Shown one piece after another: positions 1-7,641 of a DNA stretch of 7,641 nucleotides; position 1 is the stretch's first letter, and the number at the start of each line of letters is the position of its first letter. Under the pieces are notes generated by a model. The model was not told the origin of the DNA, ran no database searches, and was given only the letters and a program-made list of their open reading frames with translations. Both the position numbers and the translations under genes were made by a program. This DNA comes from an uncultured Actinomycetes bacterium (GTDB lineage Bacteria; Actinomycetota; Actinomycetes; Mycobacteriales; Mycobacteriaceae), in the NCBI GenBank assembly GCA_903911165.1, contig CAIWCQ010000193.1:1-7641 (forward strand), written 5' to 3'.

Positions 1-2241
1 GACGAGCACATCGTCAGCCAGTCCGCACCCCCCAGACAACGACCGGATATTGGCTATTGCGTTGGAGTAGGTCGGGTACTGGCGCACCACGCCCGCCGTC
101 ATCGACGCGATGAACACCAGCACCATGAATCCAGCTGCGACCGGTATCGGCGCGGCCGTGAGCACCCGCACGACGCGGCCCTCGCCGTGTCCCCGGGAAG
201 CGAAGTGCAGCCAGCTGGTGTATAGCGCGGAGATCAGGAAAAGCGCGAAGAAGATTGCGCTGACGCTGATGCCGGCGATGCGGGGCATCTCGTTGTTGAA
301 CGGCACACCGTAACTCGACACGTACCACCAACCGTTAGTGGTGGCGAAGCACAGGGCGAGCAGGAACAGCACCGCCGTCACGACGGTCATCCGGTTACGC
401 GACCAGCGCAGGACACTGCGCGACACCAGCACCGTCGCCAGGGCAGCCATCGCCGCACCGACTGCGGCGAACAGCCCGAAGTGATGAACCCACTTCGTCG
501 GGGTGAACATCAGGGTGAACATCGTCGCGAAGATGACGCCCATCAGACGCCAGGCCGGACCGCGCGCCACACCGGGAACTCTCTTGCGGCGCAACATGAT
601 GAACATGGAAACGAACAGCGACAGTGCGGTAATGAGGAAGCCGAAGCGCCGTGACAGCGAGCCGTCGACCGTCGGCAGGATCAGGTAGTAGTAGCGCAGG
701 TTCTCGGTGTACCAGGCCTGACTCGGACCGATATCGGTGCGAATACGGGTCGCCTCGAGCACGGTGGCGAGAGTCTGATCGGCGAACACCACCGTGAGCA
801 CAATCGTGCCAACGGCAAGCAACGGGGCCACGAGTGGCCAGGTGCCCACCACCGCGCGGCGGCGCGCGAGGATCCGCAGGATGGGCCGGCCGCCGGCGAT
901 CAATGCCGCCACTGCGATCAACCCGGTCGGCTGAATACCCAGGGTGAACGCCGCTGTCAGGATGGCCAGCGCGGCCGGTGTGAGTCGACCGGAGCTGATC
1001 GCCCGTTCGATCAGCACATAAGTGATCAACGCCCCGGTGGCGATCTGGCCTTCGGGCCGAAGGCCGTTGTTGAACGGCATCCACGCGGCCAGCAACACCA
1101 GGCCGGCCGCCCACAGTGCCGGTCTGCTGCCGACAACGGCAGGACCCAATCGGGGGAGCACCTCGCGGGACAGCAGCAGCCAGCACACCAGCGCACACAC
1201 CAGATCGGGCAGCCGGATCCAGATGCTCGCATCGCTGACGTGCGTCATCCACGCCAAGACGTTGTAGTACCAGCCGAACGGGTCTTCGGGGCTGCCGAAC
1301 CACCGGAAGTAGTTGGACATGTACCCGGCATTGTCGGCGACCCGGGCCATACCGAGGATGTAGCCGTCGTCAGATGAGTTGGCACCCAACACATGCCAGA
1401 CCAGGAAGCTGGTCACCACCGTCACATCGACGGCGGTAAACGTGCGCCAGCGTTCGGGGACCAGAGAGCGCATGCGACGGCCGTCGAGTCGGTCGAGCCG
1501 CCACAGTGCCGCAAGGGCGATCGCGGTGGCGGCCATGGCCAGCAACATCGCCGCGAGTTTGATCGCCGTCGGCCTGCTGGAGAACCTGGTGTCAATGGTG
1601 GCCGTGACACTCAAGCCGGGTGGTGCGGGCCCGGTCAGATCGGTAAAGACGCCGACTATCGCGGGCCGCAGGTTGGGGTCTTTAAACCCGCTGCGCAAAT
1701 CCCGGTAGCCGGTCTGGGCCGAGTCTTCATCCTGTTCCTGATCCGCGGTGCTCGGTGGCAGGCCCACAAACATGGCGTAGGTGCCTGCTTCTGATGACGT
1801 GATCTCGATGCGCTGACAGTTTGGCGATTCGATCTCGCTGCGCGGCACACTGGCGACGACGACGTTGCGGTCGGTGATGTCCACCCGTTGGGCGGTGAGG
1901 GTGACGAACAACGAATTCAGCGCCGCATCTTTGCCTTCCGGTGGTGCCAGGCCGAGTACCAGACCGCCCTTCGTCGGCATCCCTCGGATTACCTCGCACG
2001 GCACCGTGACAGCGAGTGATACCGGTGCCTGTGAGATCAGCGGCGCGCTGACGTTGTTGAGTTTCCCGTCCTGCGGCCAGTTCAGTGTCGCGGTGGTCTG
2101 CACCACCGGCAGTAGCGGCGTGAGGACTGACAGCACAAAACCCAGCAGACCGGCGATCGTGGCCACCCACCGGGTGATCTTCACGTCGTCGGCCGCGTCG
2201 TGGTCACTGGGTCGGAGGGTTTGCGTCATATCTCGATTCAT
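1..2241 (-). CDS. embB: EmbB arabinosyltransferase, N-terminal 747 residues (3' end outside window)
   Basis: EmbB adds arabinofuranose from decaprenyl-phosphoryl-arabinose to the arabinan of arabinogalactan, on the outer face of the plasma membrane, as partner of EmbA (family knowledge). The frame is open for 747 codons to the left edge; about 350 C-terminal residues are missing. Visible parts: first membrane helix at residues 25-47; periplasmic N-terminal domain about 48-225; catalytic acidic pair D291-D292 in [13 protein letters not shown]; a run of further membrane helices to about 714; TPTKW at 580-584; and the start of the C-terminal periplasmic domain with C739 ([11 protein letters not shown]). 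Residues matching M. tuberculosis ethambutol positions are M298 (M306), D320 (D328), G398 (G406) and Q489 (Q497), all wild type. The chosen ATG (2239-2241) overlaps the embA stop. A second ATG at 2227-2229 (M5, giving MTQ, as the M. tuberculosis protein begins from memory) is a real alternative. Residues about 162-182 are an acidic stretch I do not recall from M. tuberculosis EmbB. Confidence 0.96.
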   Translation of the reverse strand, partial: MNRDMTQTLRPSDHDAADDVKITRWVATIAGLLGFVLSVLTPLLPVVQTTATLNWPQDGKLNNVSAPLISQAPVSLAVTVPCEVIRGMPTKGGLVLGLAPPEGKDAALNSLFVTLTAQRVDITDRNVVVASVPRSEIESPNCQRIEITSSEAGTYAMFVGLPPSTADQEQDEDSAQTGYRDLRSGFKDPNLRPAIVGVFTDLTGPAPPGLSVTATIDTRFSSRPTAIKLAAMLLAMAATAIALAALWRLDRLDGRRMRSLVPERWRTFTAVDVTVVTSFLVWHVLGANSSDDGYILGMARVADNAGYMSNYFRWFGSPEDPFGWYYNVLAWMTHVSDASIWIRLPDLVCALVCWLLLSREVLPRLGPAVVGSRPALWAAGLVLLAAWMPFNNGLRPEGQIATGALITYVLIERAISSGRLTPAALAILTAAFTLGIQPTGLIAVAALIAGGRPILRILARRRAVVGTWPLVAPLLAVGTIVLTVVFADQTLATVLEATRIRTDIGPSQAWYTENLRYYYLILPTVDGSLSRRFGFLITALSLFVSMFIMLRRKRVPGVARGPAWRLMGVIFATMFTLMFTPTKWVHHFGLFAAVGAAMAALATVLVSRSVLRWSRNRMTVVTAVLFLLALCFATTNGWWYVSSYGVPFNNEMPRIAGISVSAIFFALFLISALYTSWLHFASRGHGEGRVVRVLTAAPIPVAAGFMVLVFIASMTAGVVRQYPTYSNAIANIRSLSGGCGLADDVLV

Positions 2242-2252
2242 GGGAGCGCCCT
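2238..2252 (-). promoter_or_regulatory. embA stop / embB start ATGA overlap with weak ribosome binding site
   Basis: The embA stop TGA (2238-2240) shares bases with the embB ATG (2239-2241), giving an ATGA junction typical of translational coupling. The only Shine-Dalgarno-like bases are AGGG at 2249-2252, seven bases before this ATG, inside the last embA codons. The in-frame ATG at 2227-2229 has no better site. The overlap suggests that EmbB is made by ribosomes finishing EmbA, which would help keep the two heterodimer subunits balanced (inference). Confidence 0.6.
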
Positions 2253-5200
2253 GATCGGTCCGTTGCGGCTCCAGCCGAGTACTCGCTTGGAACCCTCGTC
2301 GATCACCGCGTCGGGTGATTGCGCCGCAGGCACCACCCGGACGTAGCGTTCGATCGCACCCCAATCGCGGTACCAGTCGTCACGCAGGTATGTCGGCACC
2401 GTCGCCGTGGTCAGCAGGGCCTGAATGAACAGGAACGGCCCGCCCGCCCGCGCTGACTGCCACATGTTCGACGACACCACCACCTGCTTGAGATTGGGCA
2501 GGATCCGGTAACGCGGAAGTTCCGCCACCCCGAGCCGCTCCGCGAACGGACGCTGACAGGGGAAGTTCGCGGCGGTGGCGATGTCCATCAGAACGGGCGT
2601 CTGGTCGCCGAGATACTCCTGCGCCGATTCCAGTGGCGGCACCCGCGGCGGGGTGAATCCGAACCACTGATCCGAACTCAGGTTCGGATCGTCGGCCACA
2701 ATCCGGGCGACGTTCGCCTCCGGCGGTGCCCACGCTAGTGGGAAACGCAGATTGCGCCAGGCCTTTTGTTCGGTGGTGTCGATCGGCTGCACTTTGTCCA
2801 ACGGTACGAAGCTGCCGTCTGGGCGCCGAACTCCCCACTGAAGCTTCAGTGACTGCCCGTAGTGGAACTCGCCCTCATCGTCGTAGTACCAGATCGCGCC
2901 GGCCGCGGCGACGGTCACCAGCGGTCGATTCGGCGAACGCTCCGGTAGTTCGTACCATGCCGAGGTCACCTTGGCCGCGAGCCTGTTCTCTTTGTAGCTA
3001 CCCATCACCGGCGTGGTTTTGGGGTCAAGTCCGAACGGCAGGAACACCTTTGACCCGTTGACACCGACGGGTCCGTAGCCGCCCCCGGTGCCGCCGGAGA
3101 AAGCGATCCCGAAGCTCGGCTTGTCCGGCGAGCCGTCGGAGTTGACGGTCCCGGGGTTGGCGATGAACGGTGCGATCGGGTCCAGGTTCTCGCTGATGCC
3201 GTTGGGAGTGAAGCCGATCGGCTTTTCTCCGCCCAGCGGTCCGTACCGTCCCCACTGCTGTCCGGGGGCGGGCTTCAGCATGCCCGTGTTGGTGTCGGCT
3301 TCAACCAGGACGTCATCGGCCATTGCGCAACTCGTGCCGGACAGGCCTGAACTCAGGGCCGCAAGGTTCGCTTTCCCGGTGGTGTAGGCCGGGTAGCGCT
3401 GCGCGAACCCCTTGGCCATCGACCCGACCGACAGCACGACCACGACAATCGACAGGGCCAGCAGCGGAGTGGCGGCCAGCATCCGGTTGCGACGAGTGTT
3501 CTCGACTTCGGCGTGGACGGTGTAGTCCATCCGGAAGTGCAGCCAGCCGGCGATCAGGGCCGCGATCAGGGTCAGTCCTAGCACCATTGACGTCACCGGC
3601 TGGTGGAACAGTACCGGCGCCCGGTCATACCAGGGCACCCCGTAGTTGCCGACGTAGAACCAGCCGTTGATGCCCGCACTCGCCCACGCCAGCACGAACA
3701 GCAGCGCGGTGATGTAGAGCGCAAGGTTGCGTCGGCTATGCAGACCCACCCGGGCGAAGGTGAACGCGGTCACCGCGCCGAGTGCGGCCGTCAACCCCGC
3801 GAACGCGCCGAACTGAACCGCCCATTTGGTGGGGGTGAAGGTCAGCAGAAGCAAACCCAGTGCGGTGCTTCCGATCAGGCGCCACACCGGTCCGCGAGCC
3901 AGCCCGGGCAGCCGACCACGACGCAACAGGACCGTCAGCATGCTGAATAAACACAGCAGCATCACCAGCACGGCGAAGCGCCGTGTCAGTGAGCTCTCCA
4001 CGTGCTCTTCGACAGTCAGGAAGTAGTAGCGCAGGAAGTCCTGATACCACGAGATCGTAGGGCCGACAACGTATTTGATTCGAGCGGATTCAGCAACGGT
4101 GGCCAGGGTCTGGTCCCGGAAGACGATGACGAAAATCACCGACGCCGCCGCGGCGAGCGTGGCCAGTGGCGCCAGCAGACCGTCGGCCCCCCGGCGTCGG
4201 CCGATGATTCGGCCAATGGCTCGCGCCCCCACCAGAAGTGGGGCAAGCGCGATCAGGCCCTGCGGGGCGAGTGTCGCGCTGAACGCCGCGACAACGATCG
4301 CCACCGCGGTGGGAGCCAACCGTTGGGTCGCGATCGTGCGCTCCACCAGTGCCCAGACCGTCAACACGCCCAGAGCGATCAGCGGTTCGGGACGCAGACC
4401 GTTGTTGAACGGCAGCCAGGCGGCCAGGAAGACCATCCCGCCGGTGGCGACCGCGATCCGGTTTCGGGACAGGCCGCCAATCCCCGATCCAAGGCGCGGC
4501 AGGACCAGGTGGCTGAGGATCAGCCAGCTTGCGATCGCCGCCGCGGTAGCGGGCAGTCGCATCCACACCCCGGCGGTGCTGACCGAGGCCAGCTGTGCCA
4601 GCACCGACTGGTACCAGTCGAACGGCGCTTCGGTGGCACCGAAGTAGCGGTAATAGTTGGCGGTGTAGCCGGCCTCGCCGGAGATCCGGGCGATGGTCAG
4701 GTTGTAGCCGTCGTCGGAGGAGATCGCCCCGATCAGGTGCCACAGCCCCAGGGTGCCGATCACGACGGTGTCGATCAGCCAGTGCCGAAGCGGGCGACGA
4801 CGCCCGCGCACGGTCCGCCGGCCGCGGCGGTCCAGAACCGCCAGAGCCGCGATCGAGGCGATGACGCAGACCAGTCCGGCCGTCATCACCGCGATCTTGA
4901 GCGCAGTCGGGGTGGTGATGAAGCGCGTGTCGACATCGATCCGGGCTGAAAGCCCGGGCTGAGCCGGCACCTTCAATTCCGTGAAGATCCCGGTCACCTG
5001 AGGCTTCTTGTCGGGCGCGAGGGTGCCGGTCGCGCCCGGGATGCCGACGAAGTCCGCGCCCACTCCACCGGGGCCGGCCCACGCCCGCAGCACACTGCAG
5101 GATCCGGCGGTGACCGCCGAGCGCTGCGCGACCGCGGCTATTTTGTCGCGAAATGCCACGAAGACCGACTCGGCATTGGCTCGCACGAACAGGCCGTTGC

Positions 5201-5492
5201 GCGCGGCGTCGATGCCATCGGCGGGATTCGTGGCGAACACCAGCCCGCCAGCCGGCGGGAGAGTGGCTATGGCCGCGCAGGGGATTGAGACGTCGAGTGC
5301 CTCGGGAGCGCCCGAGACCAGCGGTGCGGTGATGTTGCCGACCAGCCCGCCCGGACCCGACCCCTGGGGCCAAGCGATGGTGGCGGTGGTTTGCCGGACG
5401 GGCAGCAGTGGCGCCAGCGCGCACAGCACGATGCCCACCAGACCGGCGAGGATCGCGACGAGCCGAGCGGATTTGACCCTGTCGCTGGACAC
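2238..5492 (-). CDS. embA: EmbA arabinosyltransferase, complete (1084 aa)
   Basis: EmbA is the partner of EmbB in synthesis of the arabinogalactan arabinan (GT53, GT-C fold). Length is close to the roughly 1,090 residues usual for the family. Order of parts: first membrane helix about 11-33 (ending PLLPV); periplasmic N-terminal domain about 34-198; helices at about 199-220 and 240-257; acidic pair D260-D261 in [13 protein letters not shown] at the membrane surface; further hydrophobic helices to about 692, with TPTKW at 552-556; then a soluble C-terminal periplasmic domain 693-1084. This domain carries C722 and C979, matching the disulfide pair known from EmbC, and W846, but isoleucine (I971) where EmbC has its second sugar-contacting tryptophan. 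The C-terminus GPIRALP matches M. tuberculosis EmbA as I remember it. The start is GTG at 5490-5492: the only in-frame codons before it run back 30 bases to a TAG and include no ATG, GTG or TTG. No Shine-Dalgarno sequence precedes it. It is coupled to embB by a 4-base overlap. Confidence 0.97.
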   Translation of the reverse strand: MSSDRVKSARLVAILAGLVGIVLCALAPLLPVRQTTATIAWPQGSGPGGLVGNITAPLVSGAPEALDVSIPCAAIATLPPAGGLVFATNPADGIDAARNGLFVRANAESVFVAFRDKIAAVAQRSAVTAGSCSVLRAWAGPGGVGADFVGIPGATGTLAPDKKPQVTGIFTELKVPAQPGLSARIDVDTRFITTPTALKIAVMTAGLVCVIASIAALAVLDRRGRRTVRGRRRPLRHWLIDTVVIGTLGLWHLIGAISSDDGYNLTIARISGEAGYTANYYRYFGATEAPFDWYQSVLAQLASVSTAGVWMRLPATAAAIASWLILSHLVLPRLGSGIGGLSRNRIAVATGGMVFLAAWLPFNNGLRPEPLIALGVLTVWALVERTIATQRLAPTAVAIVVAAFSATLAPQGLIALAPLLVGARAIGRIIGRRRGADGLLAPLATLAAAASVIFVIVFRDQTLATVAESARIKYVVGPTISWYQDFLRYYFLTVEEHVESSLTRRFAVLVMLLCLFSMLTVLLRRGRLPGLARGPVWRLIGSTALGLLLLTFTPTKWAVQFGAFAGLTAALGAVTAFTFARVGLHSRRNLALYITALLFVLAWASAGINGWFYVGNYGVPWYDRAPVLFHQPVTSMVLGLTLIAALIAGWLHFRMDYTVHAEVENTRRNRMLAATPLLALSIVVVVLSVGSMAKGFAQRYPAYTTGKANLAALSSGLSGTSCAMADDVLVEADTNTGMLKPAPGQQWGRYGPLGGEKPIGFTPNGISENLDPIAPFIANPGTVNSDGSPDKPSFGIAFSGGTGGGYGPVGVNGSKVFLPFGLDPKTTPVMGSYKENRLAAKVTSAWYELPERSPNRPLVTVAAAGAIWYYDDEGEFHYGQSLKLQWGVRRPDGSFVPLDKVQPIDTTEQKAWRNLRFPLAWAPPEANVARIVADDPNLSSDQWFGFTPPRVPPLESAQEYLGDQTPVLMDIATAANFPCQRPFAERLGVAELPRYRILPNLKQVVVSSNMWQSARAGGPFLFIQALLTTATVPTYLRDDWYRDWGAIERYVRVVPAAQSPDAVIDEGSKRVLGWSRNGPIRALP

Positions 5493-5498
5493 GAGGGT

Positions 5499-5531
5499 CG
5501 ATGGTAGGCGACAGCGTCGCAGCTACCGTCG
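5499..5531 (-). repeat. imperfect inverted repeat just before embA (operator or RNA hairpin candidate)
   Basis: On the plus strand, GGTAGGCGAC (5503-5512) pairs across an AGC loop with GTCGC (5516-5520) and CTACC (5523-5527), with AG at 5521-5522 bulged out. Beyond one mismatch (5502/5528), CGA at 5499-5501 pairs with TCG at 5529-5531. One arm contains the candidate -10 hexamer, so as DNA it could be an operator. As RNA on transcripts reading through from embC it would form a hairpin ending six bases before the embA start codon. No known regulator site was recognised; EmbR is a regulator of emb genes in M. tuberculosis, but I cannot match its site here. Confidence 0.6.
5501..5506 (-). promoter_or_regulatory. 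candidate -10 element of an embA(B) promoter
   Basis: On the minus strand TACCAT (TANNNT type) lies at -14 to -9 relative to the embA GTG. The expected transcription start, six to eight bases downstream, falls at or within two bases of the GTG, so the transcript would be leaderless or nearly so, which is common in mycobacteria and fits the lack of a ribosome binding site. No good -35 is visible; ACGGTA at 5524-5529 is a poor match at 17-base spacing. In M. tuberculosis, substitutions about 12 and 16 bases before embA are known in ethambutol-resistant isolates, which supports a promoter near here in the orthologous gap (recalled knowledge). Confidence 0.5.
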
Positions 5532-5589
5532 CGAGCAGACGCAAAGTGTCACTCGGGAGCGGCGTGTCGGGGGAGTTTGCGTCTGCTCG
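5532..5589 (-). terminator. perfect 14-bp-arm inverted repeat after embC, terminator-like
   Basis: CGAGCAGACGCAAA at 5532-5545 is the exact reverse complement of TTTGCGTCTGCTCG at 5576-5589, with a 30-base GC-rich loop. It begins one base after the embC stop codon. I recall this arm sequence as recurrent in mycobacterial intergenic regions and associated with intrinsic-type terminators described in that genus (the TRIT motif), though I cannot check the match. Two features differ from a textbook terminator: the loop is long, and no T-tract follows the stem in the direction of transcription (the next bases read CGACGGTAGC). It may act as a partial terminator or 3' end stabiliser separating embC from embA. 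Confidence 0.65.
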
Positions 5590-5590
5590 A

Positions 5591-7641
5591 CTAGCCGCTG
5601 ACGGGGCTCCACAGGCCGCTGCGGGTGGCGGTACCGACCGCCAGTTCAGCCGCGGTGGCGTTCGGGGAGAGCGGGGTCAGTCGCTGCAGCGCACCCCAGT
5701 CGCGGAACCAATCGTCTCTGAGATAGCTGGGCACCGTCACCGCTTGGAAGAGCAACTCGCTGATGCCCAATGGGCCGCCACCGATGGTGTCCATCACCGG
5801 GGAGTTGGCGTCCGCGCTGAGTCGGTCGGGCAGGATTCGCCACTTCGGCACCTCGGCCACCCCCAGTGCGTGCCCGAACGGTCGTTGGCAGGGGAAGGCC
5901 ATGCCCACCACCCAATCCAGGAGCACCGGATCCTGCGATCCGACGACCTGCTGCAGCGTGCGCAATTGCGGGACGCGGGGCGGGGTTACCGCGATCCACT
6001 GCTGCGGCGCCAGGTCGTCGTCTTCCGCGACGACCCGGACCGCGGTCGCGTCGGCCGGGATCGCGGCCAGTGGGACACGCAGATTGCGCCAGGACGGCGC
6101 CGGGCCGATATCGGCTAAGTCCAGTGATCCGCCGACCTCCCCGTCGGCCGCCTGACGGTCGGTGGCCCATTGCAGCGCAACCGACCCCGCCGGGAACCGA
6201 CCGGCCGCCGAGATCACCAGCAACGGTCCGACCCGGCTATCGGGATCTCCCCGTGAGGGCAATCGGTACCAGGCCGAACGCAGTTGTGCCTGCTGCTGTG
6301 CGCCGGGCCGCCAACTCCCCAACACCGGGGTGCGATCCGGGCCCAGGCCGAAGGGCAGCCGTGCCTCCGACCCGTTGATGCCGACACCGGTGGCCTCGTC
6401 GACGACGCCGACCTCGGTGCTGTCGTTGTCCTCGGCGTCGATGAAGTTGCCGCTTGCGGGCGGCTCCGCCACCGGCTCTGCTGCAATGTTGGGGGCAATC
6501 CCGTTGGGGGAGAAGCCGTTCGCGCCGTCAGCACCGAGGGCCTTGCCGGGGGCAACGTTGACGGGGGTCAGGACGCCTGCGCCCGCATCCTGTTCGACCA
6601 GCACGTCCTCGGCGAGGCCGCAGGTCTTACCGGTGAGTGCCTCCAGATTCGAGCGGCCCACCGACCACGCCGGGTATTGGTTGATCATGCCCAGCGTCAG
6701 TGAACCGACTTCGAAGGTCACCAGCATCCATGCGGCGATGGCCAGTGCTGATCCTGTCATCCGGCCACGGTGTTCCCGAGCGATCACCGGTCCGTGGCCG
6801 TCGTCGGTGAAGTGCAGCCACGTCGCGACCAATACGGCGAGGACGGTGAGGCCCAACAGTGCCGTGGTGAAGCCGAATCGCCACTCGGGGAACCGATTCG
6901 ACCACGGCACGCCAAAGTTGGAGACGTACCACCAGCCGTTGACGCTGGCGAAGGACAGCGCCGTGATGAACAGCACCACCGCGGTGAACAGTGTTCGGTT
7001 GCGCCGTGACCTCACTACGTGCGGGGCAACCGCCATGGCAGCCAGCGCCGCCAGCACTCCGGCCAGTCCGGCGAACACCCCGAAGTGGTGTGTCCATTTG
7101 GTCGGGGTCAGCATCATCGCCAGGAGCGAGATGATGGCGACGCCGACGATGCGCCGGGAGGGTCCTGCCGCAGTGCCCGGGATACGGCCGCGGCGCAGCA
7201 TGACTGCCACCGACACCGCCAGTGCGATCAGTAACGCCAGCACCGCGAACCGGCGCGCGATCGACCCGTCCGGGGTGGCCAGGAACAACCGCTCGTAACG
7301 CAGGTGTTCGTCGAACCAACTCAGGCTGGGCCCGACGGCGCGCTTGAGTGCGTTGGCACCGAATTCGCCGGCCAGGGTCTGGTCGCGGAAGATGAGAATG
7401 AGTGACACGGTTGCCGCGGCCAGTAGCGGTGCCAGCAGTGGTGCGAGACCGAACCGCCGGGCACGTCGACCCACGATGGTGCGAAGCGGTCCGACGGCCA
7501 CGAGCAGTGCGCCGACCGCCGCGATCCCGGTGGGGCCGGAGAACAGTGTGAGCGCACCGATGATGCAGGCGATCGCGACCGGCAACAGTCGGCTGGTGGC
7601 CACTCCGCGCTCCACCGAACACCAGGTCGCGAGGATGCCGA
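5591..7641 (-). CDS. embC: EmbC arabinosyltransferase, C-terminal 682 residues (5' end outside window)
   Basis: EmbC extends the arabinan of lipoarabinomannan, acting as a homodimer at the membrane (family knowledge). The frame is open to the right edge; upstream of 7615 it still reads GILATWCS, matching the family, so the GTG at 7613-7615 is internal. About 400 N-terminal residues are missing, including the N-terminal ectodomain and the catalytic acidic pair. Present are several membrane helices, TPTKW (7094-7108), the last helix near 6690-6745, and the whole C-terminal periplasmic carbohydrate-binding region. That region keeps the tryptophans matching W868 (codon 6269-6271, RSAWYRLP) and W985 (codon 5912-5914, LLDWVVG) of M. 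tuberculosis EmbC, and the two cysteines of its known disulfide (codons 6620-6622 and 5888-5890). These tryptophans and the RSGLWSP C-terminus separate it from EmbA. A variable acidic loop lies at about 6389-6481. The stop is TAG at 5591-5593, one base before the perfect inverted repeat. Confidence 0.96.
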   Translation of the reverse strand, partial: GILATWCSVERGVATSRLLPVAIACIIGALTLFSGPTGIAAVGALLVAVGPLRTIVGRRARRFGLAPLLAPLLAAATVSLILIFRDQTLAGEFGANALKRAVGPSLSWFDEHLRYERLFLATPDGSIARRFAVLALLIALAVSVAVMLRRGRIPGTAAGPSRRIVGVAIISLLAMMLTPTKWTHHFGVFAGLAGVLAALAAMAVAPHVVRSRRNRTLFTAVVLFITALSFASVNGWWYVSNFGVPWSNRFPEWRFGFTTALLGLTVLAVLVATWLHFTDDGHGPVIAREHRGRMTGSALAIAAWMLVTFEVGSLTLGMINQYPAWSVGRSNLEALTGKTCGLAEDVLVEQDAGAGVLTPVNVAPGKALGADGANGFSPNGIAPNIAAEPVAEPPASGNFIDAEDNDSTEVGVVDEATGVGINGSEARLPFGLGPDRTPVLGSWRPGAQQQAQLRSAWYRLPSRGDPDSRVGPLLVISAAGRFPAGSVALQWATDRQAADGEVGGSLDLADIGPAPSWRNLRVPLAAIPADATAVRVVAEDDDLAPQQWIAVTPPRVPQLRTLQQVVGSQDPVLLDWVVGMAFPCQRPFGHALGVAEVPKWRILPDRLSADANSPVMDTIGGGPLGISELLFQAVTVPSYLRDDWFRDWGALQRLTPLSPNATAAELAVGTATRSGLWSPVSG

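Noticed and set aside
395..1303. Minus-strand open frame of about 302 codons within the embB region
   Set aside because: It is out of frame with EmbB, which reads open from 2241 to the left edge with uninterrupted family homology.
4002..4949. Plus-strand open frame of about 315 codons opposite embA
   Set aside because: Composition is Arg/Gly/Gln/Pro-rich with no recognisable domain. It lies wholly antisense to conserved EmbA codons and arises from high GC at third positions.
4090..5544. Minus-strand open frame of about 484 codons overlapping the embA 5' half and reaching into the intergenic gap
   Set aside because: It is embA out of frame: Arg/Gly/Ala-rich with no membrane helices, whereas the embA frame gives a full family match.
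5501..6118. Plus-strand open frame of about 205 codons starting in the intergenic gap
   Set aside because: It begins within the inverted repeats and runs antisense to the conserved EmbC C-terminus; its product has no recognisable character.
6162..7298. Plus-strand open frame of about 378 codons opposite embC
   Set aside because: Antisense to the conserved EmbC reading frame, low-complexity Ser/Arg/Pro/Thr content, no family motif. It is a GC shadow.
7613..7615. GTG as a start codon for the right-hand gene
   Set aside because: The frame remains open to the window edge and the residues before it match EmbC, so it is an internal valine codon.
1..7641. A new defence, mobile or biosynthetic system hidden in the locus
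   Set aside because: All but the 98-base gap is coding for three well-known paralogues. No phage or transposase genes, CRISPR-like spacing, tRNA or atypical composition was seen.

Overview
The window is the core of a mycobacterial emb (arabinosyltransferase) locus, read entirely from the minus strand. From right to left, in order of transcription, it holds the C-terminal two thirds of embC (running off the right edge), a complete embA, and the N-terminal two thirds of embB (running off the left edge). High GC content, GC-rich third positions, three separate Emb paralogues in the order C-A-B, and near-verbatim family motifs point to Mycobacterium in the broad sense. Compared from memory with the M. 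tuberculosis proteins, the sequences are clearly orthologous but diverged. Examples are an extra acidic stretch in the EmbB N-terminal ectodomain and Asn rather than Leu after the EmbA DDGY motif. This suggests a non-tuberculosis, possibly rapid-growing species; I cannot name it.

Layout: embB partial 1-2241; embA 2238-5492, joined to embB by an ATGA stop/start overlap; a 98-base gap 5493-5590; embC partial 5591-7641. There is no room for other genes, and the remaining open frames on either strand are shadows of these three.

The products are GT-C fold (CAZy GT53) polytopic membrane enzymes that take arabinofuranose from decaprenyl-phosphoryl-arabinose. EmbA and EmbB work together on the arabinan of arabinogalactan, and EmbC extends the arabinan of lipoarabinomannan. 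All three are linked to the drug ethambutol. The gene joints match this split: embA and embB are translationally coupled, while embC is separated from them by a gap packed with secondary structure.

The most notable non-coding signal is that gap. It is almost filled by two abutting inverted repeats: a perfect 14-bp arm repeat right after the embC stop, resembling a recurrent mycobacterial terminator, and an imperfect dyad containing a TACCAT -10-like hexamer just before the embA GTG. I see no phage, CRISPR, toxin-antitoxin, insertion sequence, RNA gene or other undescribed system; this is conserved core cell-wall biosynthesis.
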